Source of the DNA: Lachnospiraceae bacterium
Lineage (GTDB): Bacteria; Bacillota; Clostridia; Lachnospirales; Lachnospiraceae
NCBI GenBank assembly: GCA_014804795.1
Contig: JAAUZC010000043.1
Location: 1 to 45,212, forward strand
Reading direction: 5' to 3'
DNA length: 45,212 nucleotides
Program-made: the position numbers and the translations under genes
Shown here: positions 17,842 to 26,895 of the stretch, piece after piece
How the letters are laid out: every line of letters begins with the position of its first letter
How positions within the stretch are numbered: position 1 is the stretch's first letter
Notes under the pieces: model-generated
What the model was told of the DNA's origin: nothing
The model's input: only the letters and a program-made list of their open reading frames with translations
Databases searched by the model: none

Positions 17842-18915
17842 TTGAAAGGGATTATGAAGGCTGCCGTATTTAAAGATGTTGAGCAGATCGTGCTGGAAGA
17901 AAGACCGATTCCGGAATGCCCGGAAGACGGCCTGTTGATCAAAGTACATGCCTGCGGGATCTGTGGAAGTGATGTGAGAAACTATCACAATGGACTAAAG
18001 GACGGGGTCAAGAACCAGATCATGGGGCATGAGATTGCCGGTGAAATTGTAGAAGCCGGAAAAGGGCAGAACTATTTTCGCAAGGGAGAACGGGTAGCGT
18101 TAGCACCGGATGTGAGCTGCGGACATTGTTGGTATTGTAAACGGGGAATGGTAAACCTGTGTGAACATCACCGGATGTTGGGAACACATTATCCGGGCGG
18201 ATATGCACAGTATATTGCACTGCCGGCAGAAGTGCTGCAGCATGGATTTATAGAACGGATTCCGGACGGGATGAGTTATGAGCATGCAGCTTTTGCAGAG
18301 ACCTGTGCCGCGGTCATTGCATGCCAGAAAAGGAACAGGGTATCATTGGGCGATACGGTTGTGATCATCGGGGATGGTCCGGTAGGCTGTCTGCACTGTG
18401 AAACGGCCCGGGCAAGGGGCGCGAAAAAGGTGATCATGATCGGCCGGGATAAGCTGGAACTGGCGCGTTCTTTTATGCCGGATGTATTGCTTGACGGGAC
18501 GGAACCTGTGGAAAAACTGGTGGAAGCCGTTCGGAATGAGACAGACGGAATCGGGGCGGATATTGCAATCTGTGCAGTTCCGGCAGCTATAGTGCAGCAG
18601 GAAGCCCTGGAAATGGTGCGGAAGCAGGGAACGGTAGTGATCTATGGCGGTGTGCCAAAGGACAGAGAGGATACGGTGTTAAATTCCAACCGGATTCATT
18701 ATGGAGAGATTACGGTTACAGGTGCATTTTCATATCCGGCAGTGGGGCTTTCGGATGCGCTTTCGGCTCTGGAAGCGGGCAGCATTCATGCAGAGAAATA
18801 TATCAATGCCAGAGTATCTCTTGGAGATGTGGTAAAAGGAATGGAAATGATTTCGAGAGGTGAGGCGCTGAAGGTGATGATCGACCCATGGATGGATGTG
18901 CCTGAAAAAGAATAA
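17842..18915 (+). CDS. zinc-dependent MDR dehydrogenase (sorbitol/threonine dehydrogenase-like)
   Basis: About 357 residues. The catalytic zinc ligands lie in ACGICGSDVRNYH and MGHEIAGEIV. The structural zinc site is CGHCWYCKRGMVNLCEHH, with four Cys. The NAD(P) fold reads VVIIGDGPVGCLHCETARAR, and the substrate-binding tail is normal. The start is TTG 17842: AAAGGAGG ends seven bases before it, whereas ATG 17854 is 19 bases away and ATG 17791 would overlap the isomerase gene. It most likely oxidises a secondary alcohol of the imported polyol or sugar to a ketone. Specificity cannot be read from the sequence. Confidence 0.92.
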   Translation: MKGIMKAAVFKDVEQIVLEERPIPECPEDGLLIKVHACGICGSDVRNYHNGLKDGVKNQIMGHEIAGEIVEAGKGQNYFRKGERVALAPDVSCGHCWYCKRGMVNLCEHHRMLGTHYPGGYAQYIALPAEVLQHGFIERIPDGMSYEHAAFAETCAAVIACQKRNRVSLGDTVVIIGDGPVGCLHCETARARGAKKVIMIGRDKLELARSFMPDVLLDGTEPVEKLVEAVRNETDGIGADIAICAVPAAIVQQEALEMVRKQGTVVIYGGVPKDREDTVLNSNRIHYGEITVTGAFSYPAVGLSDALSALEAGSIHAEKYINARVSLGDVVKGMEMISRGEALKVMIDPWMDVPEKE

Positions 18916-18971
18916 ACCTTTCGGCATGATAAAGAAATGATTAAAGCAACAGACAGAAAGGAAGATATGCG

Positions 18972-20270
18972 ATGTATGAAATTGATCGGAAACTACTGGA
19001 ATTAGAAGAAAAGCAGACACCAATCCATGTCAGTCTGATAGGCTGTGGACAAATGGGGAAGGATATCATAGCGCAGATCAGTAAAATGAAGGGAATCGTA
19101 TGTGATATTGTCGTGGATATTGATACGGATATCGTATTGGACGGATACAGACAGGCCGGATATTCCGCAGAAGAGATTGTTGTGACAGCGGATTTGAAGG
19201 AAGCGGAAAAAGCAATATGTTCGGGCAAAAAAATAGCGACTGCGGATTATAAAATTGCCGTTTCCGCGGAGCAGACACAGGTCGTGATCGATGCCACAGG
19301 TTCACCGGAGATGGGAGCCCGGGTGACTTTGGAGTGTATTTTCCATAAAAAACATATTGTGATGATGAATGTGGAATGTGATGTCACGGTAGGTCCCATT
19401 TTGAGAAAACTGTGTGAACAGGCCGGAATCGTCTATTCCCTGACAGCCGGAGATGAACCGGGGTCGATCTGTGAGATATACCGTTTTGCAAAAGCACTTG
19501 GGTTTAAAGTGGTGGCAGCAGGAAAAGGAAAAAATAATCCCCTCGATTTTTATGCCACACCGGATACCCCTGAGTGGGCAAAGAAAGCAGAAGAGAGAAA
19601 AATGGCCGCAAGAATGCTGGTAGAATTTGTGGACGGATCAAAAACAATGATTGAGATGGCCGCGGTTTCGAATGCCACAGGACTTGTGCCGGATGTCAGA
19701 GGGATGCATTGTGCAAAATGTAATATCGATGAACTGAAGACAGTATTCAGCCTGAAGAGCCAGGGAGGCGTATTAGAGAAAGAGGGAGTTGTAGATTTTG
19801 CGATAGGCAATGTGGCACCGGGAGTATTTGTCGTGGTGACGACAGACAATCAGAGGATCATAGACGGTCTGGTTCAGCGCGATATGGGAGATGGTCCGAA
19901 TTATCTGCTCTACAGGCCTTATCATCTGTGCTCCATAGAGACTCCGATCACGGCGGCTCAGGCAGTGATTTACGGGGAATCCAGCGGGCATCCGATGGAT
20001 CATCTTACCAGCGAGTGCATCACGATCGCGAAAAAGAATCTGAAAAAAGGAGAAGTGCTGGACGCAATCGGAGAATACTGTTACCGGGCAAGCATAGATT
20101 TACATAGCGTGGCAAAAGAAGGCAATATGCTTCCGGTGGGTCTTGCAAAAGGCGCGATTATGAAATGTGATGTTGCAAAAGATACGGTGATCACATACGA
20201 TATGGTAGAATTATCGGAAAAATCCGTATTGGTACAATTGCGGAGAATACAGGATCAGATGCTGGATTGA
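18972..20270 (+). CDS. homoserine-dehydrogenase-like oxidoreductase with C-terminal SAF domain (COG4091 type)
   Basis: A 432-residue cytoplasmic protein. A Rossmann domain opens with VSLIGCGQMGKDIIAQ (about 20-35), followed by an Asp-rich region VVDIDTD, VVIDATGSPEMG and the catalytic-type domain with LTAGDEPGSICEIYRFAKAL and GKGKNNP. The last 85 residues resemble an SAF domain (AKKNLKKGEVLDAIGEYCYR and later LAKGAIMKCDVAKDTVITYD). Members of this family are found with sugar and acid-sugar catabolic genes and are usually labelled predicted homoserine dehydrogenase. The true reaction of this one is unknown. The gene lies in the middle of the operon, between the MDR dehydrogenase and the kinase. 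Confidence 0.85.
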   Translation: MYEIDRKLLELEEKQTPIHVSLIGCGQMGKDIIAQISKMKGIVCDIVVDIDTDIVLDGYRQAGYSAEEIVVTADLKEAEKAICSGKKIATADYKIAVSAEQTQVVIDATGSPEMGARVTLECIFHKKHIVMMNVECDVTVGPILRKLCEQAGIVYSLTAGDEPGSICEIYRFAKALGFKVVAAGKGKNNPLDFYATPDTPEWAKKAEERKMAARMLVEFVDGSKTMIEMAAVSNATGLVPDVRGMHCAKCNIDELKTVFSLKSQGGVLEKEGVVDFAIGNVAPGVFVVVTTDNQRIIDGLVQRDMGDGPNYLLYRPYHLCSIETPITAAQAVIYGESSGHPMDHLTSECITIAKKNLKKGEVLDAIGEYCYRASIDLHSVAKEGNMLPVGLAKGAIMKCDVAKDTVITYDMVELSEKSVLVQLRRIQDQMLD

Positions 20271-20318
20271 TCCGGGAAAAGTGATTCATGCAGTTATGAG
20301 AGAGGATGGCCTGAAGAA

Positions 20319-21836
20319 TTGGAAAAGCTATATTACATGGGAATTGATGTAGGAACAACAGGGTGTAAAACAGTCATATTTGACCAGGACGGCATCTCTT
20401 TTGGAGAAGCATACCGTGAATACCCGGTGATCTGCACGATGCCTCATCAGGCAGAGCAGGATGCGGAACAGGTATTTGCATTACTTGTTCAAACGATGTC
20501 GGAAGCTGTCTCAAAAGCGGGAGTTAGGTCGGTGGAGGCGTTGAGCATCAGTGTTCAGGGAGACGCGGTCATGCCGGTGGATTCGGATTATCAGGTTCTG
20601 CATCATGTGATACTGGGGATGGATTATCGTCCTCATGAACAATGTGCGGAATACGGGAAGTTCCATGATGAGTGGAAACTATATGAGATAACAGGACAGC
20701 CGCTTCATCCCATTAATATGATGGCAAAAATCATGTGGTTTTATAAAATGAAACCGCAGATTGCAGAACGGACTTATAAATTTATCACATACGCTGAGTT
20801 TATCTTGCAGCGGCTGGGCGGAAACGCGGTGATCGATGATACGATGGCAAGCCGTTCTATGGGGTATGATATTGAGAAACGGTGCTGGTCTGAAGAGGTC
20901 CTGGAGACAATGTGCATTCCAAAAGAAAAACTTTCCGGGGTCTGCCGTTCCGGAAGTCCGGTGGGAAAAATGGACAGTCATCTGGCAGAGCAGATCGGTC
21001 TGAAAAATTGTCCGGTATTGATTGCGGGAGGCCATGATCAGCCAATAGGAGCCGTGGGCGCGGGTGTGATCCGGGAAGGCATGGCGGTAGATTCGACAGG
21101 GACTGCGGAAGTATTGTCAACCACATATCGAGAACCCAAAATCAATCAAGATATGTATCACTGTTATTATTCCTGCTATTATCATGCGGTGCAGGATATG
21201 TATTTTTCCTTTGCACATATGCAGACCGGAGGTATATTGCAGCGCTGGTACAGAGATACATTCGGGCATCAGGAGGAGCAAGAGGCAGAAAAACTGGGGC
21301 GGAATTTTTACGAATATGCCCAGACAAAATGTAAAGCTCAGCCGTCGTCCGTATTAGTACTTCCTCATTTTAACGGCAGCGGCACCCCTTTGTGTGATAT
21401 GGACAGCAAAGGGGCGATTGTGGGATTGACATTATCTTCCACAAGACATGACGTGTTAAAGGGGATTTTGGACAGCCTGTGTTATGAGCTGCGGACCAAT
21501 CTGGATGCAATGCAGAAATCCGGGATTGCGATCCATGAATTGCGTGCGGTGGGCGGAGGTGCCCGTTCTCCCATGTGGCTGCAGACAAAGGCCAATATTA
21601 TGGGAACTGTCATAAAAACGATGGAGAGCAAAGAGGCAGGATGTCTGGGAGCAGCGGTACTGGCCGCGGCCGGAACGGGATATTACTCTTCGCTGGAAGA
21701 AGCATGCGGGAAAATGGTGCGTACTGCGGATTGTTATGAGCCGGAACCGGAAATGCAGAAACGTTACAATGAAAAATATGAGGTGTATCTGGAACTGTAT
21801 GAAAGTCTGAAAGCAATTAACAGGCGTCTGGGATAA
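20319..21836 (+). CDS. FGGY-family carbohydrate kinase
   Basis: A 505-residue kinase of usual length for xylulokinase, ribulokinase and fuculokinase relatives. The ATP/phosphate motif MGIDVGTTGCKTVIFDQDG opens the protein. LIAGGHDQPIGAVGAGVI and DSTGTAEVLS mark the middle, and AVGGGARSPMWLQTKANIMG is the second FGGY signature. It starts at TTG 20319, with GAGAGG about a dozen bases upstream; ATG 20337 is a weaker alternative. It phosphorylates the sugar, ketose or acid made in this pathway. It is the last gene of the operon and is followed by a hairpin. Confidence 0.93.
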   Translation: MEKLYYMGIDVGTTGCKTVIFDQDGISFGEAYREYPVICTMPHQAEQDAEQVFALLVQTMSEAVSKAGVRSVEALSISVQGDAVMPVDSDYQVLHHVILGMDYRPHEQCAEYGKFHDEWKLYEITGQPLHPINMMAKIMWFYKMKPQIAERTYKFITYAEFILQRLGGNAVIDDTMASRSMGYDIEKRCWSEEVLETMCIPKEKLSGVCRSGSPVGKMDSHLAEQIGLKNCPVLIAGGHDQPIGAVGAGVIREGMAVDSTGTAEVLSTTYREPKINQDMYHCYYSCYYHAVQDMYFSFAHMQTGGILQRWYRDTFGHQEEQEAEKLGRNFYEYAQTKCKAQPSSVLVLPHFNGSGTPLCDMDSKGAIVGLTLSSTRHDVLKGILDSLCYELRTNLDAMQKSGIAIHELRAVGGGARSPMWLQTKANIMGTVIKTMESKEAGCLGAAVLAAAGTGYYSSLEEACGKMVRTADCYEPEPEMQKRYNEKYEVYLELYESLKAINRRLG

Positions 21837-21865
21837 AGAAGTCAGAGCGGGAAATAGATAGTCTG

Positions 21866-21909
21866 AAATGGGGAGCAGGTAATCCATATAAGGTACCTGC
21901 TCCCCATTT
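21866..21909. terminator. bidirectional hairpin between convergent kinase and copA
   Basis: A perfect 16-bp stem (21866-21881 with 21894-21909, 12-base loop) lies between convergent genes. The T-run is weak on both sides. The core GGGGAGCAGGTA recurs in the terminator at 11414-11468. Confidence 0.75.
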
Positions 21910-21920
21910 GACTTTAAAAA

Positions 21921-22136
21921 TTAAGCACGAACGATTTCTGTTACCTCATAACCCGCATCAGCGACGGCTTTTTTAAATACATCGTCGGCGATTTCTCTGT
22001 CTGCTTTGATGTAGGCTTTCTTTTCTTCGAGATTTACCTCTGCGGTGACGCCCTCGATCGCATTTAAAGCGTCAGAGGTGTGTTTCTGGCAGTGCATGCA
22101 CATCATGCCCTCAATTGTTAATGTCAGTTCTTTCAT
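21921..22136 (-). CDS. copZ: possible internally initiated CopZ copper chaperone within copA
   Basis: Inside copA and in the same frame, AAGGAG (22145-22150) stands eight bases before an ATG at 22136. Translation from there gives 71 residues, MKELTLTIEGMMCMHCQKH at the start, which is the normal length and composition of a free CopZ chaperone. The strong ribosome site suggests two products: the full ATPase with a tethered chaperone and free CopZ. Whether the internal start is used cannot be seen from sequence. It may be a remnant of two separate genes that became fused. Confidence 0.6.
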   Translation of the reverse strand: MKELTLTIEGMMCMHCQKHTSDALNAIEGVTAEVNLEEKKAYIKADREIADDVFKKAVADAGYEVTEIVRA

Positions 22137-24704
22137 GGCTTGTTCTCCTTTTTCTGATATAGTTGTTTGTAGTGCGTTTTGTTCATCTGCTTCTATCATA
22201 GTTTTTGCAGATGCATTTTGCAATAGATTTTCCTGCGGATCTATTAAAGGCCGGGTGGTGACAGAGGTGTCATTTTTACTTTGCGCAGTCTCTGTCTTCA
22301 GTGGTTTAAAAAACCGAAGGCGCAGTGCATTGGTGACAACACAGACGCTGCTTAAGCTCATGGCAGCCGCACCGAACATCGGATTTAATTTCAGCCCGAA
22401 AGCCGGATAGAGCAGGCCTGCCGCAAGGGGAATGCCGATACTGTTATAAAAGAATGCCCAAAACAGGTTTTCTCTGATGTTGCGGATAACAGACTTGCTG
22501 AGTCTGATTGCATTGACAGCGTCCATCAGGTCATTTTTGATCAGCACGGCGTCCGCGCTTTCTATCGCCACATCGGTCCCGGCGCCGATCGCAATGCCGA
22601 CGTCCGCCCTGGCAAGAGCGGGCGCATCATTGATGCCGTCCCCGATCATTGCAACCTTATGACCGTTTTCCATCAATTCTCTGATCTTTTCCTCTTTCTG
22701 ATGGGGCAGTACCTGCGCAATCACATGTTTGATGTGGAGCCGCTTTCCGATGGCAGCCGCAGTTTTCTCATTGTCGCCGGTGAGCATAACCACATCAATG
22801 CCGAGTTTTTCAAATTGTCTGATCGCTTCAAGGCTGGAGGGCTTTTCCACATCGGCTACAGCGATCATGCCGAGGATGCGGCAATTGTCTCCGGTATCTG
22901 CGGGCTGTGCGGATGAGCTTTTTTCCGCAAACAGCAATACGGTCTTTCCTTCCTCTGAAAGCCTTGTATAGTCCGTTTCGATGGGAGATAAGTCAAATCC
23001 TTCCTCCTGCATCAGTCTCATGTTTCCGGCATAGTAGTGGTTGCCCTGATAAGTACAGCGGACGCCTTTGCCGAAGAGTGCTTCGAAGTTTTCCGCCTGC
23101 AGGAACGCGTCGGTAGTGGTTCCTTTTTCGTTTGTGACATTGGTGTCATTTTTGCCGCTGTCGGAAAATCCCGTCTGCTTTCCTGCATACTGCAAAATAG
23201 CTTCAGCCAAAGGATGTTCGCTCTGTTTTTCCAGCATTACCGCCACATCCAGCAGTTCTTTTTCAGAGATACCGACGGGCAGTATATCTGTCACCTCCGG
23301 TTTCCCCTGTGTGATCGTCCCGGTCTTATCGAGAACTACGGTATCAATGGAGTGAGCGGTTTCCAATGCTTCTCCCGATTTGATCAAGATACCGTTTTCT
23401 GCGCCCTTGCCCGTGCCCACCATGATTGCGACAGGCGTGGCAAGTCCCAGTGCACAGGGACAGGAGATGACAAGGACACATATTCCGATGGACAGTGAAA
23501 ACTCAAAGCCTGCGCCGGAAATCATCCAGATAAGAAAAGCGAGTAAGGCGATACACATCACTGTGGGCACAAAGATTCCCGCTATTTTGTCCGCCAGTTT
23601 TGCGATGGGCGCTTTGGAGGCGCTGGCCTCTTCCACAAGGCGGATGATCTGGTTGATCGTTGTATTTTCTCCGGTTTTTACAGCTTTCATCCGGAAGTAG
23701 CCGCTCTTATTGAGAGAGGCGGAGATCACGGTATCGCCCGCTGTCTTTTCCACCGGAATACTTTCTCCGGTGATAGCGGATTCATCCAGAGAGGAAGAAC
23801 CGGAAGTGATAACGCCGTCCACCGGCACATAAGCGCCGGGCTTTATGATGACGATATCGCCTTCTTTTACCTGATCTGCGGGCACTTCCTGTTCCGTGCC
23901 GTCAGACGTCAGCAGCAGTGCTGTTTTAGGTGCAAGATTTACCAGTTTTTCAATGGCTTTGCTGGTCTGTGATTTGGAACGGCTTTCCAGATATTTGCCG
24001 AGGGTAATCAAGGTCAAAATCGTTCCCGCGGATTCAAAGTAGATTTCCATACCGTAACGTTCCACCAGTTTCATATCCTGATGCCCAAGCCCGTAACTTA
24101 AACGGAAGATAGCGAACAGCCCGTAGATTGCAGCAGCGGCAGAACCCACTGCCACCAGAGAATCCATGTTGGGACTTCTGCGAAACAGATTTTTGAAACC
24201 GTGAATAAAGTAATTGCGGTTTAAGTACATGATCGGCAAAAGCAGTAAAAACTGTGTAAAGGCAAAGGTCACTGTGTTTTCCGGGCCATGGAAAGCGTTC
24301 ATGATAAAAGTGGGCACCGGCAGGCCGAACCACTCATAAAACATGTGGAACATGGATACGTATATGAGCGGAATCCAGAAAACAAAGGAAAAGATTAACC
24401 TTGTTTTCATTTCCTGCTTGGACTTCTGCATGGCAGCCTGCAGGGGATTTTCGTCGGAATGTCCGGTGTTTTTACCGGTGGAAGCAGTGTTCAGGGAGGA
24501 GGCGCCGTAACCGGCTTTCTCCACAGCTGCAATAATGTCACCGGAACTTAGGCGGGTGTCATCGTAGGCAGTCTGCATGCTTCCTGTGAGCAGGTTGACT
24601 TCGCATGTATTGATACCATCCAGGGCGGAGACGCATTTTTCCACCCGGGAAGAGCAGGCGGAGCAGGTCATGCCTGTCACTGCAAATTTTTCTTTTTTGA
24701 TCAT
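21921..24704 (-). CDS. copA: copper-translocating P1B ATPase with fused C-terminal CopZ-like domain
   Basis: A 927-residue Cu(I) export ATPase. The N-terminal HMA domain has GMTCSACSSRVEK (Cys at about 14 and 17). The transmembrane metal site is SCPCALGLATP (about 413). The phosphorylation motif DKTGTITQG is near 457, SEHPLAEAI near 490, and MIGDGINDAPALARADVGIA near 685. After the last helices comes a linker of about 60 residues and then a second HMA domain with GMMCMHCQKH. Usual CopA proteins of this type have 740-820 residues, so the C-terminal domain is an addition. It exports cytoplasmic copper. csoR lies 15 bases upstream, so copper induction is expected. Confidence 0.95.
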   Translation of the reverse strand: MIKKEKFAVTGMTCSACSSRVEKCVSALDGINTCEVNLLTGSMQTAYDDTRLSSGDIIAAVEKAGYGASSLNTASTGKNTGHSDENPLQAAMQKSKQEMKTRLIFSFVFWIPLIYVSMFHMFYEWFGLPVPTFIMNAFHGPENTVTFAFTQFLLLLPIMYLNRNYFIHGFKNLFRRSPNMDSLVAVGSAAAAIYGLFAIFRLSYGLGHQDMKLVERYGMEIYFESAGTILTLITLGKYLESRSKSQTSKAIEKLVNLAPKTALLLTSDGTEQEVPADQVKEGDIVIIKPGAYVPVDGVITSGSSSLDESAITGESIPVEKTAGDTVISASLNKSGYFRMKAVKTGENTTINQIIRLVEEASASKAPIAKLADKIAGIFVPTVMCIALLAFLIWMISGAGFEFSLSIGICVLVISCPCALGLATPVAIMVGTGKGAENGILIKSGEALETAHSIDTVVLDKTGTITQGKPEVTDILPVGISEKELLDVAVMLEKQSEHPLAEAILQYAGKQTGFSDSGKNDTNVTNEKGTTTDAFLQAENFEALFGKGVRCTYQGNHYYAGNMRLMQEEGFDLSPIETDYTRLSEEGKTVLLFAEKSSSAQPADTGDNCRILGMIAVADVEKPSSLEAIRQFEKLGIDVVMLTGDNEKTAAAIGKRLHIKHVIAQVLPHQKEEKIRELMENGHKVAMIGDGINDAPALARADVGIAIGAGTDVAIESADAVLIKNDLMDAVNAIRLSKSVIRNIRENLFWAFFYNSIGIPLAAGLLYPAFGLKLNPMFGAAAMSLSSVCVVTNALRLRFFKPLKTETAQSKNDTSVTTRPLIDPQENLLQNASAKTMIEADEQNALQTTISEKGEQAMKELTLTIEGMMCMHCQKHTSDALNAIEGVTAEVNLEEKKAYIKADREIADDVFKKAVADAGYEVTEIVRA

Positions 24705-24719
24705 GATGTTGCCTCCGTA

Positions 24720-25049
24720 TTATTTCATCAGTTTCTTAAGTGTATCGCAGAGTTCATCCACAACTTCGTCGTTGCCGTTACGTATATTATCCGCAACACA
24801 GGTTTTAATATGCCGGGAGAGTAATTCCTTGTTGAAAGCGTTAAGCGCGGAGGAGATAGCGCTGACCTGTGTAATGATATCCACACAGTATCGCTCATCC
24901 TCCACCATGGCGCGTATGCCGCGCACTTGACCTTCAATGCGGTTTAAGCGGTGAATTAAGTCAAGATATTCTTTTTCTTCTCTGTGTTTATGTTTTAAAA
25001 AGCATTCACTGTCGCAACAGCTGTTTGTCTGATTTTGTTTCGAATTCAT
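24720..25049 (-). CDS. csoR: CsoR-family copper-sensing repressor
   Basis: About 109 residues. The core four-helix DUF156 fold begins at LIHRLNRIEGQVRGIRAMVE. The Cu(I) triad is visible as Cys in ERYCVDI and His and Cys in SRHIKTCV. The N-terminus is Cys- and His-rich (NSCCDSECFLKHKH), an extension that may add metal ligands. I chose ATG 25049, which follows GGGGG by nine bases; the frame extends upstream to 25094. It is the first gene of the csoR-copA operon, 15 bases before copA, with a matching operator over its promoter. Confidence 0.93.
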   Translation of the reverse strand: MNSKQNQTNSCCDSECFLKHKHREEKEYLDLIHRLNRIEGQVRGIRAMVEDERYCVDIITQVSAISSALNAFNKELLSRHIKTCVADNIRNGNDEVVDELCDTLKKLMK

Positions 25050-25120
25050 GATCATTGTCCCCCTGTGTAAAAGCAACGATCGCATGCTTCGCAATCGCTC
25101 TTATGCTAACAACGTCTAAA

Positions 25121-25165
25121 ATACCCCCATGGGGTATATTATACAGAAAAAGAAAGTATTGTCAA
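25121..25165 (-). promoter_or_regulatory. csoR-copA promoter and CsoR operator
   Basis: On the minus strand TTGACA (25160-25165), 16 bases and TATAAT (25138-25143) form a strong promoter. Directly downstream is ATACCCCCATGGGGTAT (25121-25137), the G/C-tract palindrome typical of CsoR boxes. Copper would relieve repression. Confidence 0.88.
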
Positions 25166-25200
25166 GACTGATATAAAAATTCGGGAAAAGATGAAAAGAA

Positions 25201-25228
25201 TTGACGAATGTGCTATACTTGGTAATAA
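25201..25228 (+). promoter_or_regulatory. possible promoter of the amidase gene
   Basis: TTGACG (25201-25206), 16 bases and TAATAA (25223-25228) lie upstream of the amidase start at 25312. The match is moderate, and a TATACT at 25214-25219 is an alternative -10. Confidence 0.45.
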
Positions 25229-25311
25229 GCTTTCAGCGATGATATGTTAAATGAGCATAAGATATACAAGCGGAATTTGATTGCCGCATATGAGGAGGAG
25301 ATGGGGTATCG

Positions 25312-26202
25312 ATGAAGAAGAGTCAATGTATTTTGCTGCTTGCGCTCTGTATGGGGCTTCTCTGTGGATGTGCAGGGAAGGAAGAGGCGGAAACTGTAGT
25401 GACGATGGAACCGATCGTGGGGGAGCCGATACCGGAGCATGAAGAGAAAGAGAGACCGTTGTCTGTGGAAGAATCGGAAGATAACGTGTCGGAAGAGTTG
25501 GAACAGGAGACAGAAGAACCGGAAGATAACATGCCAGAAGAGTTGGAACAGAAAATAGAAAAATCGTCTGAGAATGGTTGTCTGGTTGTGATAGACGCAG
25601 GACATCAGAAAAAGGCGAACACAGAAAAGGAACCAATCGGACCGAATGCTGTAGAGACAAAGATAAAAGTGGCAGGTGGAACAGCCGGGGTTGTGAGCGG
25701 GCTGGCAGAATACGAACTTACTCTGGCGGTTTCCCTGAAACTCGGCACGGAACTGGAGACGAGAGGCTACAAAGTCCTTATGGTGAGAACTTCCAATGAT
25801 GTTGACATCAGCAACAGCGAGAGGGCGGCAGTTGCGAATGAGGCGGGGGCGGATGCCTTCATACGGGTACATGCAAACGGCAGCGAAAATGAAAAAGCAA
25901 ACGGGGCGATGACCATCTGCCAGACGGCGGATAATCCCTATAATGCTGCATATTATGAGGAGAGCAGGCGATTGGCGGACAATGTACTTGATGCGCTTGT
26001 GGCAAAGACAGGCTGCAAAAGAGAGCGTGTCTGGGAGACAGATACGATGAGTGGCATCAACTGGTGTCAGGTACCGGCGACGATCGTTGAGATGGGGTAT
26101 ATGACAAACCCTAAGGAGGATGCGTTAATGGCGACGGAGGAATATCAGGATAAGATCGCAAAGGGAATTGCCGACGGCATAGACGAATATTTTGGACTGT
26201 AG
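25312..26202 (+). CDS. N-acetylmuramoyl-L-alanine amidase (Amidase_3) lipoprotein
   Basis: A 296-residue exported lipoprotein: the signal peptide ends MGLLCGCAG. An acidic Glu-rich linker (about 25-88), with two near-repeats around EELEQ, spans the wall. The catalytic domain starts at [12 protein letters not shown] (first zinc His). It continues with [14 protein letters not shown] (zinc Glu), RVHANGSEN (second zinc His) and [20 protein letters not shown] (catalytic Glu). It cleaves the amide bond between MurNAc and L-Ala in peptidoglycan at the cell surface. It has a strong GGAGG ribosome site. It has no SPOR or SH3 domain and is not linked to other wall genes here. Confidence 0.92.
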   Translation: MKKSQCILLLALCMGLLCGCAGKEEAETVVTMEPIVGEPIPEHEEKERPLSVEESEDNVSEELEQETEEPEDNMPEELEQKIEKSSENGCLVVIDAGHQKKANTEKEPIGPNAVETKIKVAGGTAGVVSGLAEYELTLAVSLKLGTELETRGYKVLMVRTSNDVDISNSERAAVANEAGADAFIRVHANGSENEKANGAMTICQTADNPYNAAYYEESRRLADNVLDALVAKTGCKRERVWETDTMSGINWCQVPATIVEMGYMTNPKEDALMATEEYQDKIAKGIADGIDEYFGL

Positions 26203-26246
26203 AAAAACATAGAGATAAACAGGCTGTTTTAAAATGTCAATTTACT

Positions 26247-26275
26247 TTGACGAAAACAGGAAAAAAGAATATAAT
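26247..26275 (+). promoter_or_regulatory. promoter of the apt-rel operon
   Basis: TTGACG (26247-26252), 17 bases and TATAAT (26270-26275) form a near-consensus promoter about 80 bases before apt. Confidence 0.82.
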
Positions 26276-26355
26276 GGTAAACATAGTGCAATTCTCTTGT
26301 AATGATTTACATTGTTGCAATTTTCTATCAATAATAAAAACGGAGGAATACACAG

Positions 26356-26880
26356 ATGAAAAAGTTGGAAGAATATGTAAGAAGCATACCGGATTTTCCC
26401 GAGAAAGGCATTATTTTCAGGGATGTGACAAGCGTATTGCAGGATGCGGACGGCCTGCACCTTGCTATTGAGACGATGCAGAATCTGGTGAAAGATCTGG
26501 ATGTTGATGTAATTGCGGGACCCGAATCGAGAGGATTTATTTTCGGAACGCCGATCGCCTACAATATGCATAAACCTTTTGTACTGATCCGCAAAAAGGG
26601 GAAACTGCCCTGTGAGACCGTATCTATTGATTATGAACTGGAGTACGGGACGGCAACGATTGAAATGCACAAAGATTCCATTAAACCGGGCCAGAAAGTG
26701 CTGATCGTGGATGACCTGATCGCAACCGGCGGCACAACAAAGGCGATGGTCGATCTTGTGGAGTCGCTTGGCGGCGAGGTAGTCGGTATTGTGGTATTGA
26801 TGGAACTTGCAGGACTGGAAGGCAGAAAGAAAATTGAGGGGTACAGATTGGAGTCTGCAATTGTGTATCCGGGTAAATAA
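26356..26880 (+). CDS. apt: adenine phosphoribosyltransferase
   Basis: A 174-residue cytoplasmic enzyme that makes AMP from adenine and PRPP. The N-terminus ends in IPDFPEKGIIFRDVT, the APRT signature. GPESRGFIFGTPIAY is the flexible region, and the PRPP loop VLIVDDLIATGGTTKAMV is intact (about 116-133). It starts the operon with rel 15 bases downstream. This order is standard in Clostridia and links purine salvage with ppGpp control. Confidence 0.98.
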   Translation: MKKLEEYVRSIPDFPEKGIIFRDVTSVLQDADGLHLAIETMQNLVKDLDVDVIAGPESRGFIFGTPIAYNMHKPFVLIRKKGKLPCETVSIDYELEYGTATIEMHKDSIKPGQKVLIVDDLIATGGTTKAMVDLVESLGGEVVGIVVLMELAGLEGRKKIEGYRLESAIVYPGK

Positions 26881-26895
26881 AAAGCGGGAAAATAT

